18,597 nucleotides of DNA, taken from Verrucomicrobiota bacterium (GTDB taxonomy: Bacteria; Verrucomicrobiota; Verrucomicrobiia; Limisphaerales; SXQI01). Positions 6,616-14,425 of the stretch are shown piece by piece (within the stretch, counting starts at the first letter, position 1; each line of letters starts with the position of its first letter). The translations under genes and the position numbers were made by a program. A model generated the notes under the pieces. It was not told the DNA's origin, ran no database searches, and was given only the letters and a program-made list of their open reading frames with translations. The stretch is from the NCBI GenBank assembly GCA_008933045.1, contig WBXJ01000024.1, positions 1 through 18,597 of the forward strand, given 5' to 3'.

Positions 6616-8817
6616 CTACTTGGGGAGGTAGTAGCGATTCACATAATCCTGCACCATTCTCCCTGTGCTGAATTGAGCCACTAACGTGCTCATGGCCCGT
6701 CGAATTCTTTGGATCCACTCACGCGGAATTCCGTTGGCATCCCGATTGTAAAAACTCGGTACTACTTCTTCGGTTAACACACGATAAAGATTGGCACTAT
6801 CGAGTTGATCTTGCTCCTCGATGTTATCCGGATGCGTGTCGGTACCGATGCTAAACCCATTCGTCCCGTCGTAACCTTCGCGCCACCAACCATCAAGGAT
6901 GCTGAGATTAAGACAACCGTGACAGGAAGTTTTTTGGCCTGAAGTTCCAGAGGCTTCGAGCGGTCGCCGAGGATTGTTAAGCCACACATCGCAACCCGAG
7001 ACCATTTGACGCGCCACATGCACATCATAATTCTCGATGAAAACAAGGCTCCCCTTCAGCTCACTGTACTTGCTGAGGTGAATAATATGCTGAATAAATC
7101 GTTTCCCATCATCATCACGCGGGTGTGCTTTGCCGGCGAAAATAAACTGCACGGGACGTTGGGTATCTTTTGTGAGACGGACAATATTCTCGAATTGTTG
7201 AAACACCAATGGAGCCCGTTTGTAAGTAGCGAAACGTCGCGCGAACCCAATAGTCAACGCATCGGGGTTCAATAAATGATCGAAAGCGATAAAATCACCT
7301 TGGGTCAACCGGTGACCTTGGAGCAGCAATCGGCGGCGAGTAAACTCGATGAGTTCACGGCGTAATTGATACCGTAGGGCCCACAATTCTTCATCACTGA
7401 TGAAATTGTGATCCTCCAATTTTGACCAGAATTCTGGTTTGTCGAGTGCCGCCTCCCAATGCCAATTGGGATTGAGCGTTCCAAATCGAGTCCTGACTCC
7501 TTCACCCTCGGTAAAAACTGATGGAGACTTCGCCGTCAATCGTTGGCGCCAAAACTGACGCAAGGGCCCCTTCATCCAACCCGCCACGTGTACGCCGTTC
7601 GTAATATGTCCGATAGGAACTTCGGCGGTGGATTCGCTTCGAAAAAGTTCCTGCCACATTTGGCGACTGACCTCTCCGTGTAGTTCGCTGACCCCATTGG
7701 CAGATCGAGAAGATTTTAAAGCGAGAACCGTCATGCAAAACGGCTCCGATGTGTTGTCCGGTTTGACTCGACCTAATGCCATCAACTCTTCAAAGGACAA
7801 GCGCAACTGGGCTTGAATCTTGCAAAGTGCGTAGCCAATCAAATCGGGTGTAAACCGATCATGGCCTGCTTCAACCGGTGTGTGCGTCGTAAAAATGCAT
7901 TCGGCTTTTGAGGCAACAGAGGCTTGCGAAAAACTTTGGCCTAGCGCCAGTTTTTCGCGAATCAGCTCTAGAACAAGGAACGCGGCGTGCCCCTCGTTCA
8001 TGTGGAATACCGAAGGTTGCACTCCCAGTGCTCGCAGAAATCGAGTGCCTCCAATTCCGAGGAGCACCTCCTGCATAATCCGTGTGGTGCTGTCGCCGCC
8101 GTAAACTCGCAACGTGAGATCACGAAATCGTTGCTCGTTTTCTGGGCGATTACAGTCGAGTAAATAGACCTGCACTCGGCCTACCGAAACCTTCCAAGCT
8201 TGGAAATACACCAAGCTCATCGCGATTTCTACCGAGCAAACAAGCATTTCTCCGTTCGCATCCAGCACCGGTTCCGTCGGAAGATTTTTTGGATTGAGTT
8301 GTGTATAATACTCCGTCTGCCAGTTGTCTGGATTGATCTGCTGTTGAAAATAGCCCTCGCGGTAAAATAAGCTGACTCCATGGAATCCAAGCCCTAAATC
8401 GCTCGCTGATTTGGTGTGGTCGCCAGCCAAAACTCCCAAGCCACCAGCCGCAATCGGTAGAGTCTCGTGAAAACCAAACTCCGCACTGAAGTACGCAACC
8501 GGATGTTGCAACAGTTGAGGCGCATTTTTGGCAGTCCACGTATTCGTTTCGCCCATATACGCTTCAAACCGCGCCAATACTTCGCGAACTCGCTGCGCTA
8601 AATCAGGATTCAACAGGCGCATGCGCAATTCGTAATCAGAAACCTCCTGCAAGATTGCTACCGCGTTGTGATACAGATTCTGCCAGCAGCGCGGCGATAG
8701 ATCATGGAAAATGTCCTGCGCATCCTGACTCCAAGTCCACCAAAGATTGTGGGCCAACCGGTGCAACCCTGTGACGAGCTCGTCGGTATCAGTCATCGAA
8801 TCTTTCAAACTGTTCAT
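6616..8817 (-). CDS. glgP: Alpha-glucan (glycogen) phosphorylase, GT35
   Basis: This 733-aa cytosolic enzyme releases glucose-1-phosphate from glycogen or maltodextrin using inorganic phosphate and pyridoxal phosphate. It belongs to the shorter bacterial alpha-glucan phosphorylase group. The N-terminal DUF3417 region holds LAHNLWWTWSQDAQDIF, followed by the catalytic glycine loop PIAAGGLGVLAGDHTKSASD (about 122-141), HMNEGHAAF (about 273) and TTHTPVEAGHDRF. The cofactor lysine is K629 in EASGTSGQKTSCHGCLNLS, where many relatives have GMK; the Gln and the following Cys-rich stretch are a subfamily variant. It is the first gene of the minus-strand run, and a candidate promoter lies about 50 bases upstream. 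An internal ATG at codon 8 (MTDTDE) is an alternative start. The two C-terminal lobes look intact. Confidence 0.94.
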   Translation of the reverse strand: MNSLKDSMTDTDELVTGLHRLAHNLWWTWSQDAQDIFHDLSPRCWQNLYHNAVAILQEVSDYELRMRLLNPDLAQRVREVLARFEAYMGETNTWTAKNAPQLLQHPVAYFSAEFGFHETLPIAAGGLGVLAGDHTKSASDLGLGFHGVSLFYREGYFQQQINPDNWQTEYYTQLNPKNLPTEPVLDANGEMLVCSVEIAMSLVYFQAWKVSVGRVQVYLLDCNRPENEQRFRDLTLRVYGGDSTTRIMQEVLLGIGGTRFLRALGVQPSVFHMNEGHAAFLVLELIREKLALGQSFSQASVASKAECIFTTHTPVEAGHDRFTPDLIGYALCKIQAQLRLSFEELMALGRVKPDNTSEPFCMTVLALKSSRSANGVSELHGEVSRQMWQELFRSESTAEVPIGHITNGVHVAGWMKGPLRQFWRQRLTAKSPSVFTEGEGVRTRFGTLNPNWHWEAALDKPEFWSKLEDHNFISDEELWALRYQLRRELIEFTRRRLLLQGHRLTQGDFIAFDHLLNPDALTIGFARRFATYKRAPLVFQQFENIVRLTKDTQRPVQFIFAGKAHPRDDDGKRFIQHIIHLSKYSELKGSLVFIENYDVHVARQMVSGCDVWLNNPRRPLEASGTSGQKTSCHGCLNLSILDGWWREGYDGTNGFSIGTDTHPDNIEEQDQLDSANLYRVLTEEVVPSFYNRDANGIPREWIQRIRRAMSTLVAQFSTGRMVQDYVNRYYLPK

Positions 8818-8973
8818 ATCGTGATTTGTCTCCAGCTTTCCGCCGCATCACTGTGCTGCGCCAATCGAAATTATGAAAGTTCCCCAGCCTTGTAATCAAA
8901 AATGTCACGCCAGTCCCTCCTGCCGTAAAAGAAACTTGTTACTCATCGAGATGAATGAGATTGGTTGTACAGC
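8818..8973. other. Divergent intergenic promoter region
   Basis: This 156-base gap separates the minus-strand phosphorylase operon from the plus-strand hypothetical gene, so it should hold promoters in both directions. A minus-strand -35/-10 pair is visible (listed separately). For the plus strand I see only poor matches. No hairpin, riboswitch or small ORF stands out. Confidence 0.6.
8870..8899 (-). promoter_or_regulatory. Candidate sigma70-type promoter for the glgP operon
   Basis: On the minus strand TTGATT (8894-8899) and CATAAT (8870-8875) are separated by 18 bases. The -10 matches the consensus at 5 of 6 bases and the -35 at 4 of 6. Transcription would start near 8863, giving a leader of about 45 bases to the phosphorylase ATG; a GGAG lies 12 bases before that ATG. 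The call rests on consensus matching in an AT-richer patch only. Confidence 0.4.
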
Positions 8974-9504
8974 ATGAAAATCACATCGATCCATATCGGA
9001 ATGAAAGTACGCCATCCTCATCACGGGGAGGGGATCATCAAGGGAATCGCTGAACACACCGTCGATATTCAATTTGAGGATAGCAAACGCATCGTTGATC
9101 CTGAAGCGAGCGACTTGATCGCGTCCGGCACTAATGCGGTCGTCACCAATCTCGAGATCCCGATTCATGTGTTGATCGACCAAGTTGTGGGGAGTGTTTT
9201 GCGCGAAATGGGAGTGGAAAAAACGGATGTTATTGTCCAAAAACTCGCCCAACGATGGCAAGGAGGCAAGATGCTCCTGCATCCCGCCGATGTTACTTTG
9301 CAGGCCAAGGAAATACCGCTCCAAACGTTTTTTCACAAGATCGTGATGATGCGAAATAATCTTCGCACTTTGGAACAAAAGATTAATTCCAGCGAGACAC
9401 TCACCGCTGCGGAAAAATTCGATTGCCACCAGTATATCACCCGTTGCTATGGCTCCATGACAACCTTCAATCTCTTGTTCAAGGACAAGGAAGATTATTT
9501 TTAG
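8974..9504 (+). CDS. Conserved hypothetical protein with KOW/CarD-like N-terminus
   Basis: This soluble protein of 176 aa starts at ATG 8974; an in-frame TTG nine bases earlier is less likely. Residues 9-45 (GMKVRHPHHGEGIIKGI, then VDIQFEDSKRIVDPE) look like the small SH3/KOW-type barrel found at the front of CarD, UvrD-tail and similar proteins: 'V.HP.fG.G.V' followed by a 'V.F.dg.k.' strand. Such barrels usually contact RNA polymerase, other proteins or nucleic acid. The remaining 130 residues are mostly alpha-helical, with FFHKIVMMRNNLRTLEQKI and a YITRCYGSMTTFNLLF C-terminus. I know no function for that part. It faces a minus-strand gene with 9 bases between the two stops. The overlapping minus-strand frame is less protein-like, so the plus strand is preferred. 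Confidence 0.8.
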   Translation: MKITSIHIGMKVRHPHHGEGIIKGIAEHTVDIQFEDSKRIVDPEASDLIASGTNAVVTNLEIPIHVLIDQVVGSVLREMGVEKTDVIVQKLAQRWQGGKMLLHPADVTLQAKEIPLQTFFHKIVMMRNNLRTLEQKINSSETLTAAEKFDCHQYITRCYGSMTTFNLLFKDKEDYF

Positions 9505-9513
9505 GTCCGAGAA

Positions 9514-10017
9514 TCACGATCCAAATTCAAGCATTGGGACGTCCAAGACTGTCGAGGAGTCAGGATGAGGTAATGAAATCGACTGTGGCGATCCTCCAGT
9601 GCCTTGGCTGACCCGCAGGCGATACTCAGGCTCCGACACCACGTGTGCCTTCGCTTGGCAATGCGCTCGAAATTCTGGGAAGTTCCAGAGGTTAGGAAAA
9701 TCGCGACACTGCTGCGGTTTGACTGGCTGCACGCGGCAATTGCCATTCTCCAAAAATACGCATTCTCCAGTCGCCTTATCCGTGAGTGCTAATCCCTGCC
9801 GATCCTGCGTCAGTCGAGTGTGGGTCTGAATAAATTCATATTCGGTCAAACTCAGAAAGTTTGCCATTCTTCCGATTTCTACATCGGTCAACCGCACTTG
9901 CCCCGGCCAACGACAGCAGTCCGTGCAACGATCGCACTCATAGAAAATCGGCAGTAGGATCCAATGGTGAGTCTTTTGGTCCCGCAAGGCGAGCAAAAGT
10001 AATAATCTAGCGATCAC
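9514..10017 (-). CDS. YkgJ-family cysteine-cluster protein (putative zinc/iron chelating)
   Basis: This protein carries the conserved cysteine cluster of the YkgJ family: C-x2-C-x2-CC in ECDRCTDCCRWPG, then ECVFLENGNCRV and PQQCRDFP about 60-75 residues later. The family is predicted to bind zinc or an iron-sulfur cluster; its biological role is largely unknown. The start is uncertain. Upstream of the cluster only GTG 10017, TTG 9987 or a GTG at 10131 are available, and no ATG lies in a sensible position. GTG 10017 (167 aa) is chosen because it avoids overlap with the divergent exported-protein gene. Relatives usually begin a few residues before the first Cys, so the true N-terminus may be shorter. 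The C-terminal 40 residues (after RDFPNLWNFP) are low in motifs. Confidence 0.8.
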   Translation of the reverse strand: MIARLLLLLALRDQKTHHWILLPIFYECDRCTDCCRWPGQVRLTDVEIGRMANFLSLTEYEFIQTHTRLTQDRQGLALTDKATGECVFLENGNCRVQPVKPQQCRDFPNLWNFPEFRAHCQAKAHVVSEPEYRLRVSQGTGGSPQSISLPHPDSSTVLDVPMLEFGS

Positions 10018-10075
10018 GAATTCTGTAGCCTTACAAATCCTTGCCTCGCAGGTTAAAGGGTATACGCTAGCATTG

Positions 10076-12013
10076 ATGAGGTTACAACGATTGATGATTT
10101 GCTGGTCGCTCTTCCTTACGCTCGGAAGCACCTTTTTGTTAGCGCAAAGATTGCCTGCGTTTCAGATGAGTGGCGGCAAGTCCGATCCGAGTTTGGTGCT
10201 TCGAGGGCAAATCGGTTCGACTTACTCCGTCTTAACTTCCACCAATTTGGCGGATCCAAACGGTTGGAAACTTGCGGATTCCGTTCGGTTAACAAGCCGA
10301 GTGCAGCCTTGGGTGGATCGAGCGGGGTTCGGCGGCAAATCTCGCTATTACCGCGCTCTACTTGAAGGGAATCACCCCGCCGCTGCTTGGATCAACGACT
10401 TCCGTTTGATTGATCACACCGACCGCACTCAATCACTTTATTATTACTCCAAAGATTCCGCTTCGGTGTTGTTATTTTTTGATCCCACTTGCCATAATCT
10501 CGACGAGGTTTTGCTAGGTTTTCAGGCGTTGCACCAAACTTTTTCAGATAGAAATATCCGTTTTTGGGGCATTGCGCGTGGAAATGGGAACCTTCGGGAA
10601 TCGCTCCGTACCCTCGCTCGAGTTAAGCAACTGACATTTCCCTTGATGCAGGATCAGACGGGAATTCTAACCGCCGACTGTGGAGTCCAACATTCCGGCG
10701 AAGTAGTCGCTGTTCGCACCGACACTTTCGGCGTCTTTTATCAGGGAGACATTGCTTCTCACCCTCCCGCTGGCAGCGGCAATCCGATCCCTTGGTTAGC
10801 AAATTCTTTAAACGCGTTTTTGAACGATCAAAACGTTGCGCCTTTACGGATGCCAGCGATCGGTTGCCCACTCGAACTCGGTTCAAGTGAAATCCCAGAT
10901 TATGCCAAAGTGATCGCCCCGATTTTGTTGAACCGTTGCGTTCATTGTCATTCCGTCGGCAACATCGGATCGTGGGTCATGAAGAATTACGAAACAATTC
11001 AACGTGATGCCGATTCGATTAAAACCGAATTGGTTGCAGGCCGTATGCCGCCTTGGCATGCCGATCCTCATTACAGCAAATTCTCAAACGACATCTCCCT
11101 TTCCGATTTAGAGAAAACCAAATTGGTCGCTTGGATCGAGGCGGGTGCTCCCCGAGGCACCGGACCAGACCCGCTCACTAATTCAGTGACAACGGGCGTC
11201 GATTGGCCACTGGGCGCTCCCGACGCTATCCTGACGATCCCATTGCAATCGTTGCCAGAGGACGGCCTAGTTGATTATCGGTACATCAACCTCGTAAATC
11301 CATTCAAGACCAACGTTTGGTTGAAAGCTGCCGTTATTAAGCCTGGGAACCGACGCGTTGTGCACCACGCATTAGTATTTGCCAGCTCCAACCCTTGGGA
11401 AAATCTGGGTGGTTTGGCGGGTTATTTTGCAGGTTATGTCCCGGGGCAGGATTCCTCATTTTTCCCCGATGGAACGGCTAAAAAACTCTTAGGGGGTGTC
11501 ACGTTGCAATTTCAGATGCATTACATCACTACGGGGCAACCGGAAACGGATCAGACTCAAATCGGGCTTTATCTCGCCAAATCAGGAGGGACTGCTCCCC
11601 GTGAGCTTTTTACAAAGACGAGCTACAACCCGGTGTTATCGATTCCCCCTTATTCACCCGAAACAATCGTGACTGGCCTTTCGGACTTTCAATTCGCCAA
11701 ACGTTCTACCATTTATGAGCTCACGCCTCATATGCATCTCCGTGGTTCATGGTTTCGGTATGAGTTGATTTATCCCGATAACACCAAGGAAGTTTTGCTC
11801 TCGGTTCCCCGCTATGAGTTTCATTGGCAAACTCTTTATCGATTGTCCCAGCCCAAAGTGGTTCCTGCCGGAACAAAGCTTCGTTGCGTCGGGGCGTTCG
11901 ATAATTCTGAGCTCAATCCGGAGAATCCTGACCCGTCACAATCCGTCAAGTTTGGTGAGCAAACAATGGACGAAATGTTCATCGGTTATTTCAACTACGC
12001 CGAAACGCCCTAA
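10076..12013 (+). CDS. Exported redoxin-like / cytochrome c / copper type II monooxygenase fusion
   Basis: This 645-aa protein has a signal peptide (MRLQRLMICWSLFLTLGSTFLLAQ). Next comes a domain of about 65 residues with 'GSTYSVLTSTNLADPNGWK' and 'KSRYYRAL', a pattern I associate with verrucomicrobial exoproteins. Then a redoxin-like domain (about 105-250) has a single cysteine in FFDPTCHN and no CxxC, so it is probably not an active thioredoxin. A c-type heme site RCVHCH (288-292) has the likely distal Met at RMPPWH (M324). The C-terminal part is peptidylglycine-hydroxylating-monooxygenase-like, with HH 430-431, QMHY H482, TPHMH H552/H554 and Met 634 in MDEMFIGYF, which together match both copper sites. 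An oxidative role outside the cytoplasm is likely; the substrate is unknown. ATG 10076 is preferred over the preceding TTG. Confidence 0.87.
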   Translation: MRLQRLMICWSLFLTLGSTFLLAQRLPAFQMSGGKSDPSLVLRGQIGSTYSVLTSTNLADPNGWKLADSVRLTSRVQPWVDRAGFGGKSRYYRALLEGNHPAAAWINDFRLIDHTDRTQSLYYYSKDSASVLLFFDPTCHNLDEVLLGFQALHQTFSDRNIRFWGIARGNGNLRESLRTLARVKQLTFPLMQDQTGILTADCGVQHSGEVVAVRTDTFGVFYQGDIASHPPAGSGNPIPWLANSLNAFLNDQNVAPLRMPAIGCPLELGSSEIPDYAKVIAPILLNRCVHCHSVGNIGSWVMKNYETIQRDADSIKTELVAGRMPPWHADPHYSKFSNDISLSDLEKTKLVAWIEAGAPRGTGPDPLTNSVTTGVDWPLGAPDAILTIPLQSLPEDGLVDYRYINLVNPFKTNVWLKAAVIKPGNRRVVHHALVFASSNPWENLGGLAGYFAGYVPGQDSSFFPDGTAKKLLGGVTLQFQMHYITTGQPETDQTQIGLYLAKSGGTAPRELFTKTSYNPVLSIPPYSPETIVTGLSDFQFAKRSTIYELTPHMHLRGSWFRYELIYPDNTKEVLLSVPRYEFHWQTLYRLSQPKVVPAGTKLRCVGAFDNSELNPENPDPSQSVKFGEQTMDEMFIGYFNYAETP

Positions 12014-12065
12014 ACACGCCTGAATTAGTCTTGGGCAAATTAGCCTGTTCACCTAGAATCGTGGG

Positions 12066-13313
12066 ATGTCGGTCAGATTCTTTTTTACTCTTGGATTACT
12101 CTTTATTTCGCCCTTCCTTTGTGCCGAAAATTGGCCGGGTTGGCGGGGGCCGCGCGGTGATGGAACTAGCCTAGAGAAAACCGTTCCTGTTCACTGGGCT
12201 TTGGACAAGAATATTGCATGGAAGGCAGAATTGCCCGGTGGTGGTCACGCCTCTCCCGTCGTCTGGAATGACCGAGTTTTTACAGTCTGTGCCAAACCCG
12301 AAACTGAGGAGCGGTTCTTGGTGTGTCTCGACCGAAACACAGGACGAATTCTGTGGCAGAAAACCGTCCTAAAATCACCATTCGAAAGTAAGCATTCCCT
12401 GAATAGCTTTGCTTCGAGTACGCCCACCACCGATGGACGCCTGGTTTACGTCTCCTTTCTCGATGGGCAGCAGATGGTTGTAGCAGCCTATGATTTTGAG
12501 GGGGAGCAGCGCTGGGTGGTGCGACCGGGTGCGTTTTCGAGCCGCCATGGCTTCTGCAGTTCCCCATTACTTTTTCAGGACACCCTGATTCTAAACGGAG
12601 ATCATGATGGCGATTCTTACCTGATTGCGTTGGCGATTAAGGACGGAAGCACCCGTTGGAAAGTTCCTCGTCAGAACAAAACTCGGAGCTATTGCGTCCC
12701 TATCATCCGCCAACTCAGTGGCCGGACACAGATGATTTTATCCGGCGACCAATCTGTCGCCAGTTACGACCCAGCTAACGGAAAACGCCATTGGTATATG
12801 GCCGGACCAACGGAACAATTCGTTGCTTCCCTCGTCTATAATCCAAAAGCAGATCTGCTCTTCATGACGGGTGGATATCCTGAATTACACATCCTAGCAC
12901 TTCACCACAATGGTCAGGGAACCATAGGTGATTCCAGCATTGCTTTGCGCAGCAAAAAAGGGGTTTCCTACGTCCCGTCTCCGATTTCGGAGGGTGATTA
13001 TTTTCTCCTCGTTTCTGACGGGGGAATCGCCTCCTGCTTTGAGGCTGCATCTGGCAAATCATTGTGGCAAGAACGGTTGGGCGGCGATCATCATGCGTCC
13101 ATTGTTTCCGCGAATGGCTTAGTTTATTTCCTGTCTGACCAAGGGCGTATGACCGTCGTTCGGGCTGGGCCAATTTTTGAAGTCGTTGCCCGAAACGAGA
13201 TTGGTGAGACTTGTTTTTCCTCACCCGCAATCAGTCAGGGCCAGATCTTTCTGCGGGGCGAAAAACACGTATTCGCAATCGGTGACATCACCCGCACCGC
13301 GCTAGCTCTCTAG
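12066..13313 (+). CDS. Exported PQQ-binding-like beta-propeller repeat protein
   Basis: This 415-aa protein has a signal peptide (MSVRFFFTLGLLFISPFLCA), then the ENWPGWRGPRGDGTS opening common in Planctomycetes and Verrucomicrobia propeller proteins. The rest is made of WD-like/PQQ-like blades of the type 'V..LDR.TGRILWQK', 'DGSTRWK', 'NGKRHWYM', 'SGKSLWQ'. It resembles BamB and quinoprotein dehydrogenase propellers. However, I do not see the PQQ-contact residues or disulfide ring of a true dehydrogenase, so it is probably a structural or binding propeller. It follows the copper monooxygenase gene by 52 bases on the same strand and may be co-transcribed with it; a functional link is only possible. 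The next gene begins four bases after its stop. Confidence 0.88.
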   Translation: MSVRFFFTLGLLFISPFLCAENWPGWRGPRGDGTSLEKTVPVHWALDKNIAWKAELPGGGHASPVVWNDRVFTVCAKPETEERFLVCLDRNTGRILWQKTVLKSPFESKHSLNSFASSTPTTDGRLVYVSFLDGQQMVVAAYDFEGEQRWVVRPGAFSSRHGFCSSPLLFQDTLILNGDHDGDSYLIALAIKDGSTRWKVPRQNKTRSYCVPIIRQLSGRTQMILSGDQSVASYDPANGKRHWYMAGPTEQFVASLVYNPKADLLFMTGGYPELHILALHHNGQGTIGDSSIALRSKKGVSYVPSPISEGDYFLLVSDGGIASCFEAASGKSLWQERLGGDHHASIVSANGLVYFLSDQGRMTVVRAGPIFEVVARNEIGETCFSSPAISQGQIFLRGEKHVFAIGDITRTALAL

Positions 13314-13317
13314 TCCT

Positions 13318-14421
13318 ATGTTAGATCCAACTTTACACGATTCTTTGGGTGCCCGATGGACGGAAGTCAACGGCGTCCGGATTCCGATGAGCTACGGAGA
13401 CCCAGTTGCTGAGTATCGCGCATTGAGAGAAACTGTCGCTGTCATCGACCTCAGCTCACGCGGAAGGCTCTGCCTAGTGGGATCGGATCGGGCTAAGTTT
13501 CTCCATGGTCAACTGACGAATGACATCCTTCAACTCAAAGAAGGGCAGGGGTGTTACGCCGCCATTGTCAACGCCAAGGCCAAGATGGAGTCCGACGCTT
13601 TTGTTTGGGCGTTACGTGATGAGTTGCTTCTCGATCTCGAGCCTGGATTATCTGAACACGTTTCTAACCGACTCGAGAAATTTATCATCGCCGCCGATGT
13701 TCAAATCGTTGATGCGGCTCCTTCCTATTCCCTTCTAGTGTTACAGGGACCACGGGTTCAAGACGCGATCGATTCGCTCGAGCTCGGCTCGCCATGCCCC
13801 GCCGAAGACCTTCGTCTCATTAAGATAGAACATCCCGTCCTAGGTGAGCTTTATCTGGCTCGACTCGATCGGTTCGGATGTCCGAGTTTTGATCTCTTTG
13901 TCCCCACAGATTCGTTTCCTATTTTGCTGAGGAAAGCCATCACCGCCAGCCAGCACCTCGGCGGCAGGCTAGTCGGTTGGCAGGCTTGGGAGACCGTGCG
14001 AATCGAAGCAGGCATCCCGCGATTCGGTCTCGACATGGATGCAAGCAATCTGCCACCCGAAGCTGGATTACAATCGCGAGCGATTAGCACCACCAAGGGC
14101 TGTTACACGGGGCAGGAGGTGCTCGCTCGCATTCGAACCTATGGCCAAGTTGCGAAGGCATTGCGCGGGCTACGATTTGATGACCCGACAACTCCAGTGC
14201 CGGAGCAAGGAGCCAAGCTTTACTTAGGCGAACGGGAAGTTGGTTTCGTCACATCGTCTGTCCTCTCCCCAAAACTCGGATCACCCATTGCGCTCGGTTA
14301 TGTGCGACGTGAGGCAAATAAACTAGGCTCAAGGCTCGTGCTCCGCAATGCATCGAACGACAGTTCGGTTGTTGTGACTGCCCTGGATGGGTTGCTCACC
14401 CATCCCCTCGACGGTTTGTAA
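13318..14421 (+). CDS. ygfZ: YgfZ/GcvT-like folate-binding protein (Fe-S cluster maintenance)
   Basis: This 367-aa cytosolic protein has the aminomethyltransferase (GcvT) fold. The diagnostic YgfZ motif is K260-GCYTGQE (C262) followed by RIRTYGQVAK; true GcvT lacks this cysteine motif. The N-terminal half has DLSSRGRLCLVGSDRAKFLHG and LTNDI, also typical. YgfZ proteins bind tetrahydrofolate and support Fe-S enzymes, notably the MiaB tRNA methylthiotransferase in E. coli. The next gene is a tRNA-modification fusion starting four bases after this stop, so the pair plausibly forms a tRNA-modification operon. The C-terminal domain appears complete. Confidence 0.92.
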   Translation: MLDPTLHDSLGARWTEVNGVRIPMSYGDPVAEYRALRETVAVIDLSSRGRLCLVGSDRAKFLHGQLTNDILQLKEGQGCYAAIVNAKAKMESDAFVWALRDELLLDLEPGLSEHVSNRLEKFIIAADVQIVDAAPSYSLLVLQGPRVQDAIDSLELGSPCPAEDLRLIKIEHPVLGELYLARLDRFGCPSFDLFVPTDSFPILLRKAITASQHLGGRLVGWQAWETVRIEAGIPRFGLDMDASNLPPEAGLQSRAISTTKGCYTGQEVLARIRTYGQVAKALRGLRFDDPTTPVPEQGAKLYLGEREVGFVTSSVLSPKLGSPIALGYVRREANKLGSRLVLRNASNDSSVVVTALDGLLTHPLDGL

Positions 14422-14425
14422 TTCT

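Noticed and set aside
8905..9429. Minus-strand open frame of 174 aa opposite the KOW/CarD-like gene
   Set aside because: No recognisable domain, and the plus-strand frame has clear barrel-like motifs and a sensible ATG; the minus frame is its shadow.
12066..13313. True PQQ-dependent dehydrogenase
   Set aside because: Only the propeller blades are visible; no cofactor-ring cysteine pair or catalytic aspartate of quinoprotein dehydrogenases was seen, and the length is short.
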